A stretch of DNA of 64,000 nucleotides from Canna indica (Eukaryota; Streptophyta; Magnoliopsida; Zingiberales; Cannaceae), in assembly GCA_034359265.1 (NCBI GenBank), contig CP136896.1:62259501-62323500 (forward strand), read 5' to 3'. Shown here in pieces: positions 23,169 through 33,969 of this stretch; position 1 is the first letter of the stretch, and the number at the start of each line of letters is the position of its first letter. Position numbers and translations under genes: made by a program. Below the pieces are notes generated by a model. It searched no databases. It was not told the origin of the DNA and was given only the letters and a program-made list of their open reading frames with translations.

Positions 23169-23724
23169 TTGGCATCCCTAAGCCCCGAGGAAGATGTGGT
23201 GCGATGGAGGTGGGGAGGTGGTGGAATTTACTCGACATCATCGCTCTACAAAATACTGATGGATTGTGGGGTCACTTCCCCCACTTTTTCCCATTGTATG
23301 GCAGAGACGGATCCCACTGAAAATAAAGGTCATGTTTTGGATAATATTTCGTGGTCGTCTACAGACAAAAGAGAGGCTTCAAAGGTATGGAATGGGAATT
23401 GATGACCATCGATGCTACTTCTGTAGTAGGTCGGTTGAATCATATCGCCACTTATTCAAGCATTGCTTGGTGGGAATGAGTGGGTGGAGGCAGGTTACAA
23501 GCTGGGCGCATATAAATGATTTCAACCCACTGCCGAAAATTGGAAGGTCTAGGTGGAGTAGCGAGAAAAAGGGTTTGGCTATGGTTTGGTGTTGGTGTTG
23601 GAGCCTCTCGACCATGCGTAATCACATTATTTTCTGGAATAGCGATAGTTCTATATGGGACGCAGTGGAGCTTTGCAAAAACTACTATTCTCGTATGACG
23701 TTAAGTGTAGAATCTAGAACCTAG
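23169..23724 (+). pseudogene. LINE-B zf-RVT domain
   Basis: The first part (PEEDVVRWRWGGGGIYSTSS) and the second (WQRRIPLKIKVMFWIIFRG, CYFCSRSVESYRHLFKHC) lie in different frames, so a frameshift occurs near 23300. Cys and His ligands are present. It ends at a stop before the 3' untranslated region. Confidence 0.82.
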
Positions 23725-23948
23725 CGATCCTTGAAAGAGGATTGATACATTGTGCCTCTTGGCATCTTTGTTTTCTTTCTTTCCTGCTCTATCTTTTTTA
23801 CTTTCCTGTTCTGTTTTGGTTTCCTCAAAAGAGGAGTATTGTAATCTTGCAACTAGTACGGTTTGAGCATTTTAGCTCTTATGCAATGCTATTGTGGTGG
23901 GATCATAGGATATCTCCCTTCCTAAAAAAAAATAACATTAGAAAGTTG

Positions 23949-24170
23949 GCTTGTAATGTAAATGTTTTAGGCTGGAATATTATACGAAGGAACAGAAATG
24001 AAGAGGCAAACTTCCTAGCTAAAGAAGTGCTGAATAATGAAGGCAGTGAAGGAAATGTATTTGAGTTTTGTAATTTGAAGGGAGTTATTTCTCTGTTTAG
24101 AACTTGTAATTCTGATTTGAACTATGTATTTGGAAGACAGTGTAGTATTTTGGTTCCTGAGTGTTGAATA
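23949..24170 (+). pseudogene. LINE-A RNase H domain, second part
   Basis: LACNVNVLGWNIIRRNRNEE followed by ANFLAKEVLN is the C-terminal RNase H segment with its N...A-(D/N) motif. It continues the first part once LINE-B and one target copy are removed. Asn replaces the usual Asp after EEA. Confidence 0.82.
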
Positions 24171-24299
24171 AAATTGATAGATTAGGTTGGAGTGATGCTT
24201 GTTTTGAAGTGGCAGAGGGTGCACGTTCAGAAACCTCTGCCCCTCTTACCCAGAGATATCAAGTAGAACCTAACCTAGTTTAGTTTTTTTTGTGAAAAA

Positions 24300-25473
24300 G
24301 AAATTTCACATGAAACTACTTTAATTTTTCTCTAATTTAATTTTTAAAATTAATTTTTATATTAAATTATTTTGAATTTTTATTAATCATGAATTTTATT
24401 TTCCCTTCAATTAATATTGGTTAACTTTTAAATTTTTGAATTAAATTAATTTTGAATTTTATTAATGATGAATTTTATTTTCACTTTCATTAATCATGCT
24501 TAATTTTTAAAATTTTTTAATTTAAATAATTACAAATGTTGAGAATTATTTATGAACTTTAAATTTGAAAAAAACACAAATTAAATCTTAGTTCCGAATT
24601 TTGTAATGTCTGCTTAACTAAACATACTCAATTTTGAATTGTATTAATTTTCATTTGGTTATAATCAAATTAATTATGTCAGCTTAATTTTTAAATATTA
24701 TATATTATATTATGCATGTTTAATTTTGAATTTTATTTTTTTCTCCATAATTATGTATGATTAATTGGAAATTTTTTAAACATTAAATTAAATAAGCTTA
24801 AGTTCTAGTTAAGTGTGCCTAATTTTCAAATTTTCAATTATATTTAAATTAATTAGACTTAATTTCAAAGTAAATATGATTAGTTTTCAAAATTTTAAAT
24901 CATTTTAATTATGTATAATAAAATTTGAAATTTATTAATGATTAAAATACATATTAATTTTAATTTTTATTAATTTAAATCTTATTAATTAATGAATTTT
25001 TTTTTTAAAATTTTAAATTAAAATTTTCATATTTTCAAGTCGATTTAATTAAGCAAGTTTCATTTTCAATTAATTATTCTTATTTTTCAAATTTTTAAAT
25101 AAAACTATTTTAATTTTCTTTCAATTTAATTTCTATACTTTAATTAATTTTAAATTTTGTTTTCCTTTCATAATCACGCATGTTTAATTTTAATTTCTCA
25201 AATTCATTTAATTAAGCATTATTGATTTCCAATTCATCGTGCTTAATTTTTAAAATTTTAAATTTAATTAATTTCAAATGTGAATAATTATTTATGAAAA
25301 TTTGAATTTTGTTTTGTCTGCTTAACTAAACATGTTTAATTTTGTATTTTATTAATTTTTATTTGGTTAAAATCAAATTAATTATGTTTGCTTAATTTTT
25401 AAATCTTATATATTATATTTTGCATGTTTAATTTTAAATTTTATTTTCCCTCCGTATTTATATATGATTAATT
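24300..25473. repeat. AT-rich repeat DNA without genes
   Basis: Long runs of TTAATTTT and TAAATTTT motifs, internally repeated: about 24540-24780 resembles 25260-25480. It may belong to the Helitron ending at 26430. Confidence 0.4.
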
Positions 25474-25960
25474 GAAATTTTTTAGGTTAAAGATAATTTT
25501 TGCCCTCGAACTATTAAAAATAGGATAAAAATACCCATAAACTCTTCTTTGATTGATTTTTACCCATAAATAAATGAAAATAATTGAAAAATACCTTCGA
25601 ACTATTAGAAATGAGTAATAATACCCATAAACTTATTTTTTGATAGATTTTTTACTCATTCAAATAAAAATAGTTAAAAAATACTAGTATTTTTATTCAT
25701 GTCTAAAGATAGAAATAAAAAAATTTCTTAGAAATGGGTAAAAATATTAGTATTTTTAAACTATTTTTTTCTTAGAAATGGTAAAAAATCTATCAAAAAG
25801 CAAGTTATGGGTGTTTTTACTCATTTCTAATAGTTCGATATGATTTTTCAACTATTTTCGTTTGTTTAATGGTAAAAATCAACCAAAAATAGTTTAGGGG
25901 TATCTTTACCCATTTTCAATAGTTCGAGGGTATAAATCACGCTTAATCCAAAAAATTTCG
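25474..25960. mobile_element. Foldback MITE, nearly all inverted repeat
   Basis: The left half (GGTTAAAGATAATTTT, then CCCTCGAACTATTAAAAAT) and the inverted right half (GGATTAAGCGTGATTTA, then CCCTCGAACTATTGAAAAT) pair over about 210 bp each. Only a short centre is unpaired. No clear target duplication. Confidence 0.75.
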
Positions 25961-26402
25961 AGTCCATTAAATTAAGCATGTTTCACTTTCAATTAAGTAT
26001 CGACTTTTATTCTTAAAAATATAATTCTTTTATAATATATTAATGATAATTTATTTTTGAAAAACTAAGTTTACAAATATTTAAATTTTAATTTTAATTT
26101 TAATTATTAAGAATATTAAATTATAGTTACAAATTTAAATTACAAATTAATTTACAAATTAAGTTTAAAATAATTTTTTTTCTTAAAATTTTAAAAATAT
26201 AGTTTTAAATCTAAATTTATAGTTAGAAAAATATTAATAATATTAAAAAAATTGATAGATTATTCTATTTATATATAATAATATATAAAAATATAAAAAT
26301 TTAATTTCAAACTTTTTTATTTTTAAATCATGAATTATTTAATAATATATTAAAATATAAAATTCAATTTCAAAAAAAATTATTTTTAAAATCATATTTT
26401 AA

Positions 26403-26430
26403 CCGTGCAAAGCACGGGTACTATAGCTAG
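26403..26430 (+). mobile_element. Helitron 3' terminus
   Basis: CCGTGC-AAA-GCACGG forms a perfect 6-bp-stem hairpin at 26403-26417. It is followed by GTACTATAG and CTAG at 26427-26430, with T as the next base. This matches the Helitron rule of a short hairpin about 10 nt before CTRR and insertion before T. The 5' end was not located in the AT-rich DNA upstream. Confidence 0.75.
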
Positions 26431-26627
26431 TTTCCTCTAATTGGAGGGCTTTAAAGCAGCCAAAAAAAAGATCATTTATTTATGACACCATCTACGATCT
26501 TATACAATGCCGCTTGTTTTCTCGGTCATCTAACTTCCATCCGGTCTTGCGATAAAATCTTATTTGTAAGAAATCTGTGTATTGAATCGATCCAAAACTC
26601 CAACTCCCCTTGTTCCTCCAATATGGC
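26431..26627. other. Unique-looking spacer, no gene recognised
   Basis: Less AT-rich than its surroundings. An open frame from 26482 runs into the following MITE. If the MITE is removed, sequence from 27139 continues the same block, but no known protein is recognisable. Confidence 0.35.
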
Positions 26628-27138
26628 TAGGGATGTCAATAGGGCGAAGCGGGTACGGAGAGTGCCTACTCGCTACCCGCCCCGCGAAATAAACGGTACC
26701 CGCTACCCATTTATTCCCCGCGAGTATCAAAAATAAATATTCATTTAATTACCCGCGGGGGGACGGATACCCACGGGTACCCATGATACTTAAAAAATAT
26801 AAAAATTATAATATTTTAATAATACTTCAACTCTTCAACTATTTTGATAACAACTTCATTTTGATAAACACACAATATTTTGATAACAATATCATTATAA
26901 GATTTCAAAACATAAAGTATATGAATATTGAATTAGGTTATTTTTTTTTTAGTATATGTACCGAGAGTAATATTATAATTTACTAATTCTCGCGGATAAC
27001 AAGTACCAGCGGGTACGGATACTATAATACCAGTACCCGTCCCATATAATAAACGGGTAAAAAAATTATATGTGAAATCACCGCGGATAAAAAACTACCC
27101 TCCATATTCATCATAAACGAGTAATATTATCATCCCTA
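26628..27138. mobile_element. hAT-like MITE (TAGGGATG...CATCCCTA)
   Basis: Terminal inverted repeats TAGGGATG / CATCCCTA. GC-rich ends with CGGGTACCCG-type motifs surround an AT-rich centre. Flanking 8-mers AATATGGC and GATATGAC match at six of eight positions, consistent with an old hAT target duplication. The family resembles the block at 36914-37567. Confidence 0.75.
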
Positions 27139-27640
27139 GATATGACGACAATCATAGCGTTGATTAAGGGCATTCGCTATGTCTCCAATTAGATTAGGTG
27201 CCCCTCTTTATTCACGGAGCAATTCCAATGTCATTTTGATAGGAAATCAACATTGTTCCACTAGAGTATAACACATTATTGTTAAAATAGTACAGAGGCC
27301 TAATGGGTATTTATTAGGATATAATGTTAAAATTAATTTTAATTTGGGTAGTTTTTTTTTTTTTTTTGATTTTGGCAAATTGTTGCTCTAACTTTCAATG
27401 TGTGTGAGAGAGATAAATTGACACCTTATCCACGTAGTTGTGTCCATCCCTACACCAAGGATAACCTTATCCCCATCTCCTTCAATGACAACTCTCCACG
27501 TCGGACGCACATGCTGACCTGGCACATGCAACAAATCTAAACCCCGATATCGATATCCATATATCGTTCATCCCATCCCGTTCCCCGCGCGCAGCCGAAA
27601 CCACCTCGAAGAATCCAAGCTCCGATTCAAACGCAGATTC
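27139..27640 (+). promoter_or_regulatory. psbX upstream region
   Basis: Immediately upstream of psbX. GGATAACCTTATCC (27465-27478) contains two oppositely oriented I-box/GATA elements, which are common in light-regulated genes. ACGT-containing sites occur at about 27431 (CCACGTAG) and 27496 (CCACGTCGG). A TATA-like CATATATCG lies near 27558, about 80 bp before the ATG. Function is inferred from motif and position only. Confidence 0.5.
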
Positions 27641-28012
27641 ATGGCATCAGCTTCCGCTGCCACCATGGCGACGCCGGTGGTCGGCCGGCCGCTCGCCGGG
27701 TCGAATGCCGCTTCCTCCCAGCCGCTCAGGCTGCTACCTGTTACGGCGGCGGCGGGACGGCAGCGCCGGCCCAGCGGCCAGCTCAAGGTGCGGGCTTCCA
27801 GCTGGGACAAGGAGAAGGCCGCGAGCGCGTTGACCGTGGCGGCATTGGCGGCGGCGCTGGCGATCCCGGAAGTGGCGGAGGCGGCGCAGCCGGGGGTCTC
27901 GCCGTCGCTGAAGAACTTCCTGCTGAGCATCGTCGCCGGCGGGGTCGTGCTCGGCGTGCTCGTGGGGGCCGTCGTCGCCGTGTCAAACTTCGACCCTGTG
28001 AAACGGAGCTGA
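27641..28012 (+). CDS. PSBX: Photosystem II PsbX protein, nuclear-encoded, chloroplast
   Basis: An intact single-exon gene for 123 residues, close to the usual length of plant PsbX precursors. Residues 1-52 are Ala/Ser/Arg-rich with VRAS at the end, a typical chloroplast transit peptide. Residues 61-82 are a hydrophobic thylakoid-targeting segment ending in AEAA, the likely lumenal processing site. The mature part (83-123, about 41 residues) has the family signature [17 protein letters not shown], one membrane helix (about 92-114) and the conserved tail SNFDPVKRS. PsbX is a small subunit of the photosystem II core near the cytochrome b559 and quinone region. The second ATG (codon 9) is in frame but would leave a shorter transit peptide. 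GC content is high, as in many monocot genes. Transcript end unknown; an AATAAG lies near 28171. Confidence 0.96.
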   Translation: MASASAATMATPVVGRPLAGSNAASSQPLRLLPVTAAAGRQRRPSGQLKVRASSWDKEKAASALTVAALAAALAIPEVAEAAQPGVSPSLKNFLLSIVAGGVVLGVLVGAVVAVSNFDPVKRS

Positions 28013-28579
28013 GGGGAGTGCAGATGATTAATTTACCTTTTAATGGATCGAGCACATGTGTGTATGTGATGATGGGCTTTCGATCACTTTGGACTTTGTA
28101 AAAGCCATTGATTGTTGGTAGTGATAGAACATTTGGATTATTTCAGCTGCTGTAAACTGTAATCCCATCCAATAAGCAACGATTTGAATCCGATGGATGA
28201 GGTTTTTCGTTCTGTTTGACGATGCAGCTGCTTTTGTTTAGAACAGGGAAGAAGATGGATACGACGACCTCCCCATACCTGCAGCAAAAAACCACCATGG
28301 GGGCAGAGAGTGACAAGGACTTAACCAGATAAAATCGATCACCTCCAATTTAACAATGACTCCCCAAATTTGTTAAATGATTGATTGATATATTCGAAAT
28401 CAATTTGGGTACCGTGGATGAGGTAGACGAAGCTGGATGTGAGGCTGACAATGGCGGAGGACCTCTAATACAGGAAGCTTGAGTAATTGAAGCTGAAGCT
28501 ACGTTGTGGAATGGCTCTGATTAAAGCCGTTTGAATGGCTATTAAAGGTGGAGGTGAATAGGTAGTAAGAGAGTCCGCT
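28013..28579. other. psbX downstream region
   Basis: Contains the presumed 3' UTR of psbX and unique-looking spacer. No other gene seen. Confidence 0.5.
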
Positions 28580-28785
28580 TAGAGGTGGCACTGGGCCCGT
28601 GCCGCTGTGCCTGACCCAGCCCAAAGAATTTCAAACCGGGCCAGGCACGGCCCGCATGTGCCCAAGGGGCGGACTAGGCTCACCCCTAGGGCTCGTGAGC
28701 CATGCTCGGCATTGCACCCGCGTGGCCCCAGACCTAGCCTGGTCTGGGGCTAGGTTTATCCTAGATCTAAGTCCGCTGTGACAAA
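28580..28785. repeat. GC-rich TE fragment (TAGAGGTGG...)
   Basis: Starts TAGAGGTGGCACTGGGC and is rich in GGGCC, GGCACGGCCC and CCAGGC motifs, resembling the end of hAT-type repeats. No matching right terminus was found, so it is a fragment. Confidence 0.45.
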
Positions 28786-30255
28786 CTTTCATCTAATGCT
28801 TTGATTTCATTAATGTTTGTAACACATCAACCCAAACATAAAACTATAATATAAAACATAAATTATAATTACATTCCATGGTTGATTCCAGAGTATACCA
28901 AACATAGTAAAAGTAATGACTATTCCATTACAGAAAGCTCATTCCATTACAACATACCAATCCAAGCAGTTGGTTGAGGCAGCAGTAGCTAGATCCATAG
29001 ACCTCTCTACCGTCCAAGGTAAAGAGGTTGGCTGAGAGCACAGTGGCTCAGTAATCTATGTTATTTAACTAGAAAGGTGATAACTAATATGGATTTTTAG
29101 ATTGTTAAAAGGGTCACCAACATTTCCATAATAAGAGTGATATACTTGAACTTTCATTCGAAATTGACCAAAATGCAAAGTACCGAAAAAATGAGTACTT
29201 GAGATAGACGATAATTTAAAGTTCTGAATTTAAACTTCAAAAATCTATGATAAATCAGAATCTTCATGGAAATTTTTGAAATTTTTACAGCACAAACTAG
29301 TTAGATACAATTTCAAAAATAAATAAAAATATATTTGTAAAACTAGATAGAGCACAAACTAGATAGCAAAGAGCGATGCAACTAATTAACCCATTGAGTA
29401 ATTGTATGGTGTAAAAACTATTTATCTCTATATATGTATTTTACAAACGTTTGTCCATCTTATTAAGAAAATTATAAATATATATATAGAGAGAGAGAGA
29501 GAGTGAGAGAGAGTTCATCTGGTATAAAGAGTGTTCGACAAGCTGTGTTTTCTTATCATGACAAGAATTAACAATCCAAGCAATTCTCCTCCTACATGGA
29601 TTGAAAGACATTAATATAACTAAACTTTATATTTTGAAATCCCCAATATATTTCCTCGCCAATTAATTAATCATCAAATAAATCAATTGGTCAATTAAAA
29701 CTTCTTGCTACTATAATTTCTTTGGACAAATTAATTATTATGTTTACTAATTCTCTACATGCATAACATTCTATTGTTTCAATCTCAAAGGAGATTAATC
29801 ACAATGTTCTTTCTCGATTATGGATCAACCTCCCTACAAGTTCCGGGTCTATTTTGGACTCAGACTACGAAACATACCAATGAAATACTACACCATATCA
29901 GGACCTTAATGATCAGAAATAGAAATCGAATAAACAAGAAAATCTAGACATAATATGTAGTGAGTAAAAATGTCAGCTTTTTTTTCAAAGAACAGAATCC
30001 CTTCACTGACTCCTACAGATCCCACAGAATATTAAACAACAAATAAAACATGGAATGCATATCCTAAAACTAACATATAGTAATGGTAGGCATTCAACAC
30101 TTCATAACAGGTAAATCCCATGTCCTCTCTATGCTATGCTTCCTTCCAGTTATTTCAGCCCAACCATTATCCTCCACATCACACATCGTTTTTTACTCCT
30201 AAAACAGTGAGATATTTTTCCTCAGTTAACCAATCTCAACTCAAAAATGGTGTCT
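28786..30255. other. Intergenic DNA, no gene recognised
   Basis: AT-rich spacer between the convergent psbX and L27a genes. A (GA)n microsatellite lies at about 29487-29514. An open frame at 29759-29947 has no recognisable similarity. Confidence 0.5.
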
Positions 30256-30488
30256 TTACTGAATGATGATTGAAGGGCACAAATAAGTTCGCAACTTGGA
30301 GCATATATTGGCAATTCTCAACAAGAATAGATTTGCAAGAGCAAGAAAAGTTTCGATTTTAATAGAAGATATCAAAACTTTTACACCAAAGCAATCTACG
30401 ATAGTCATCATATCAAAATCCGAACAAATGCAACAGGATCTCATTATCCAGATCAACATTAATCAGACTACGGGACTAACCAACAGGA

Positions 30489-30935
30489 TCAAGCGGTGAG
30501 CACGACGGCCCCGCCTGCTGCCTTAATCTTCTTCTCGGCGATCTTGGACACGAGCTTGGCCTTCACAACAACGGGGCGATCTGCCGGAAGCATGCCCTTG
30601 CCGAGGACCTTGAAGTATCCGAACTGGGTAACGTCAACGACAGGCGCAGTTCCGGCATCCTTGGTGGCAACGTCCTTGACGGCGTCGGGGACGAGGGACC
30701 AGATGCGGTCGACGTTGAGGGTGGGGCAGAAGAACTTGTTGCGGAGGCGGTGGAAGTAGCGCATGCCGACCTTACCGAAGTAGCCCGGGTGGTACTTGTC
30801 GAACAGGATGCGGTGGTGGTGCATGCCACCAGCGTTTCCGCGGCCACCGGGGTGCTTCCGGTGCTTCCCAATTCGTCCGTGGCCGGCGCTCACGTGCCCT
30901 CGCTTTTTCCGGTTCTTCCTGAAGCGGGTCGTCAT
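30489..30935 (-). CDS. RPL27A: 60S ribosomal protein L27a (uL15 family)
   Basis: An intact single-exon gene for 148 residues, the usual length of the plant cytosolic protein. It starts [20 protein letters not shown], followed by the glycine/histidine-rich uL15 segment [13 protein letters not shown] (about 31-43) and [13 protein letters not shown]. The conserved C-terminal part [16 protein letters not shown] (about 112-127) leads to the usual AGGAVVLTA end. It is a structural component of the large subunit, binding rRNA. The start is the first ATG after the promoter-like region and gives the canonical N-terminus. Many plant copies are also intronless. No disrupted codons. Confidence 0.97.
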   Translation of the reverse strand: MTTRFRKNRKKRGHVSAGHGRIGKHRKHPGGRGNAGGMHHHRILFDKYHPGYFGKVGMRYFHRLRNKFFCPTLNVDRIWSLVPDAVKDVATKDAGTAPVVDVTQFGYFKVLGKGMLPADRPVVVKAKLVSKIAEKKIKAAGGAVVLTA

Positions 30936-31120
30936 GGCGGGGGCGGACGGCGGCTCCGCTCGTTGTCTAGGTTAGGGTTTGTTGAGACGGAAGAAGGGGT
31001 ACTACTGGCTGGTGGTTTTAACTTCAAATATAAATGGGACAGGAGATCTGGGCCGTCAGATTTTGAGGATGGACGATATGGATTGTATCCGCCTTGGTAA
31101 TTTATTGGGCCAATTTTATA
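30936..31120 (-). promoter_or_regulatory. L27a promoter: telo-box and site II motifs
   Basis: On the minus strand, a telo-box AAACCCTAA lies just upstream of the ATG (30972-30980). GGCCCA/TGGGCC site II-type motifs occur at about 31043 and 31107. This pairing is the typical signature of plant ribosomal-protein and growth-coupled promoters, bound by TRB/AtPura-type and TCP factors in model plants. Confidence 0.7.
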
Positions 31121-31348
31121 AGATTTGGACCTTGGTTAAGTTCAATTAGGCTCTCAAATTTACTCCCATTCCTACTTTAAGTCTTTAACTCCTGAAGTTT
31201 AAAAATTATCACTTTGGTCCTGAAATTTATCTAGAGTTTCATTTTGAGTTATACTTTAACCCTTCAAATAAACACATAATTATATAGGCCAATTTATGTG
31301 AGCTATCAATTTCAAATGTGTTGATTTACTTAAATTTAATTAATTAAA

Positions 31349-32669
31349 GGGAAAATAGCCAAATTTGTCTATGAAATATTGAAAAATATGCAAATTTGCC
31401 CATCAACTATATTTTTTATCAAAATTATCATCGACGTTACATAATTGGATTATTTTTGTTCTTCTTGTTAACGAAAGTCCACGTCAGCAAACGAAATCCC
31501 ACGTGGCAAGTGCAGCTCAGCCTAATAAGATGCCACGATGGGAAATGATATGTGGCAATTTATGTAGTGACAAGAGTAATTTTGGCCCAAAATATATTTA
31601 AAGGGACAAATCTAAATCTTTTTCAATACTTTAGGGGTAAATTTGCACCCTTTTCAATACTTCAAGGGCAAATTTGCATATTTTTTAATACTTTAGAGAT
31701 AAATTTTGCTCGTTTCCCTTGAATAAAATATATATGGTGCTCAAACAACGTGTTTTATGTTCATTGCACGATTTCTGCAAGTTTGGTTTCTATCTTAGAA
31801 TTTGAACAAATACTTTAGTAAATTTTTTGATAAATATAAATTTTAAAGATGAAATAAAAATAATATTCAAAAAGATATTTCTTAATTACTAAAATAAAAC
31901 TTGATTAAATTCAATTATTAGTAACAGGTCCGGGTCGACCCGAAAGTTCAGGGATAATCTCGTCCCAATTCAAAATCGAGACGAGACCGGGACAAAATTG
32001 CGATGCTTCATATTCGAGACTAAGACTGTGACACATATTTGCGTCCCGATTCAAAATTGGGACGGGATCGAAACATACCAAATCTCGACCCATCCGACCT
32101 GAATTAACCCCTACTATGTTGGTTGGTTTTCTTATGACAATAATAAGTGACTAAAGTTGTTCATATCTTTGAGTAAATACTTCAATTATAATACAAAGTA
32201 TAATTGTCAAGCTTATATTTTTTTGATTTTGGTAAAGATGATATCAACATCATTCTTATAGTGTTAATTAGAATCACATTAATGATAATAATATATAAAA
32301 GAAAAAATGATTAAATTTACTCCTGAAGTATTGAAAATGATGCAAATTTGCCCATGAAGTATTGAAAATGATGCAAATTTGCTCCTAAAGTATTGAAAAA
32401 GATTCATATTTGTTACTTTAAATATGTTTTGAGCCAAAATTGCCCTTGTCACTACATAATTGCCACATGTCATTTTTCATCAGCATCTTGTGTGGCCGAG
32501 CTGCACTTGCCACGTGGGATTTCGTTTGCTGACGTGGACTTCCGTTAACGAGAAGGGCAAAAATAATCCAATTATGTAACGTCGATAATAATTTTGATAA
32601 AAAAAATATTGTCGAGAGATAAATTTGCACTTTTTTTAATATTTCAGGAATAAATTTGATTATTTTCCC
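31349..32669. mobile_element. MULE-type non-autonomous element with perfect 9-bp TSD
   Basis: Ends GGGAAAATA...TATTTTCCC. Inverted repeats of about 370 bp (31349-31725 and about 32305-32669) share the blocks CCACGTCAGC, CCCACGTGGCAAGTGCAGCT and repeated TTTCAATACTT units. The flanks are TTAATTAAA on both sides (31340-31348 and 32670-32678). The core is noncoding and holds a GC-richer repeat block (about 31919-32110) with CGGGACG/CGAGACG motifs, perhaps a nested MITE. Confidence 0.88.
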
Positions 32670-32678
32670 TTAATTAAA

Positions 32679-33055
32679 AAAAAATATGGGCACAAATGTA
32701 AATTGAAAGTTCTTGATATAAAAATATGACATAATTGACTTATTATTTTTTTTTATTGGCAAAATAAATGTGCTACAAAAAAAAACTATCTTGTTGTTTT
32801 AAAAAATGACATTTTGAATCTCTAACTCAGTAACTTGAAGGAAGAAAAAATGGTGGTGATGGTATCCAAAACCATTTTTTGCTCCAATTTTACATAAGTT
32901 GACTTCTAAAAATACTTCATGTTTCACATTATTTTCAAGAGTATCAAGTATGGATGGACGCAATCCAAAAAACAAATCATTTTAATTAGGGATTTAAGCG
33001 TTAAAGTTCACACTATGTAGTCCATTTAATTTAATAAAATTGATACTCCATGTCA
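32679..33055. other. Spacer, nothing recognised
   Basis: AT-rich sequence between two MITEs without motifs or open frames of note. Confidence 0.5.
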
Positions 33056-33063
33056 ATTGAGAT

Positions 33064-33961
33064 TAGAGGTGGTAATTTTATCCCCATCCACCCACTAAAA
33101 ACCGCATTTGTATTGTATCTGATCCATATTCGTAAATAAAAATGTATATGGATGCATATATGGATTTTAAAAAAACTTTATCCACGCAGATGTGGTGTGC
33201 AAGGTTGTTAAACTCGAGAGTTTAAGTAAACTCGTAAAGCCTCCGTAAACTCGTAAGAGTTTACCTGATATTAAAAAAAATATTATGCTACAAAAATATA
33301 ATCTAATAGAATCTAAAATTCATAATTAAGTAGTTAACTCCATAATAAAGCACGCATAAAGATAAAATATTAGAATACAAGTCTAATCCATACATAATGA
33401 AGCATTCTAAGTCCATAATAAAGCACACACAATGACTCAAAGGTAAAATATAAAAATACAAGTTCAACCCGTAATAATTATTATCAAACCGAGTTCACCC
33501 GAGTTTACTCGCGAGTTTGATCGAGTTTGACCGAGTTTATACGAGTTTACACCGAGTTTATCCAGAAATGAGTTTGGGTGTGAGTCAGCTCGATTTTGAT
33601 ACATGGGATCGTAAAATCGTTCGAGTTTACGAGTTAACTCGCGATTTTGATAACCATGGCAGTGTGTATATAGATATGGATGCAAATCAGCATTGTATCT
33701 GCATCGCATATCCGCATATGAAAAATTATCATTTTATCCATATATAAGTTATTTAATATATTATATAGGTAAATTTTATGGTAAACTACGTATGAAACTC
33801 TAATAAGTAACTACTTATTATGAACTTTAATAGTATAAGTCATTAATTTTTAATTAAATATATTATTTATTAATTTTTTATTAAATTTTGGTGCAGAGCG
33901 AATTTAATACGAATGCGGATAATATAGTATTTGCACCGTATTCAAGTTGTTGTCATCCCTA
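33064..33961. mobile_element. hAT-like MITE with a second hAT-like element inside
   Basis: The outer ends are TAGAGGTGG and CATCCCTA. Flanking 8-mers ATTGAGAT (33056-33063) and GTTGAGAT (33962-33969) agree at seven of eight positions. The outer body has GGATGCA/ATCCGCAT-type motifs. The inner element is listed separately. Confidence 0.75.
33200..33658. mobile_element. Nested hAT-like MITE (AAGGTTGTTA...TAACCATG)
   Basis: Ends with the inverted motif GGTTGTTA / TGATAACC and carries many GAGTTTAC and ACTCG motifs in both orientations. Flanks GTGGTGTG and GCAGTGTG match at six of eight positions. It splits the outer MITE at 33064-33961. Confidence 0.65.
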
Positions 33962-33969
33962 GTTGAGAT

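Larger units (their letters stand above)
22315..23933 (+). mobile_element. LINE-B: 5'-truncated L1-type element with 15-bp target duplication
   Basis: Flanked by identical AACATTAGAAAGTTG (22300-22314 and 23934-23948), with an A-rich 3' end (CCTAAAAAAAAAT) just before the right copy. Coding remnants are reverse transcriptase C-terminus (FPIQYLGLSLRNGKLYKSDW; GGRITLINSILISVL) and zf-RVT (PLKIKVMFWIIF; CYFCSRSVESYRHLFKHC). There is no RNase H, as in some plant L1 groups. This is a classic target-primed reverse transcription footprint. Confidence 0.92.
18318..24290 (+). mobile_element. LINE-A: 5'-truncated L1-type retrotransposon, twice interrupted
   Basis: Pieces of one L1 ORF2 lie in order. 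They are the end of reverse transcriptase (18318-18990), a zf-RVT region (19279-19560), a following segment (19527-19844) and the RNase H domain (22030-22299 and 23949-24170). A CACTA element (19845-21960) and a second LINE (22315-23933) split it. Reading across the second insertion restores a continuous RNase H sequence. The 5' end falls at the catalytic box, here FAYD where FADD is usual. The 3' boundary is approximate and no target duplication was found. Confidence 0.8.

Noticed and set aside
27568..28055. Minus-strand open frames over psbX
   Set aside because: Shadow frames caused by the GC-rich codon use of psbX.
30496..31100. Plus-strand open frames antisense to L27a
   Set aside because: Shadow frames of a GC-rich gene on the minus strand, with no recognisable protein.
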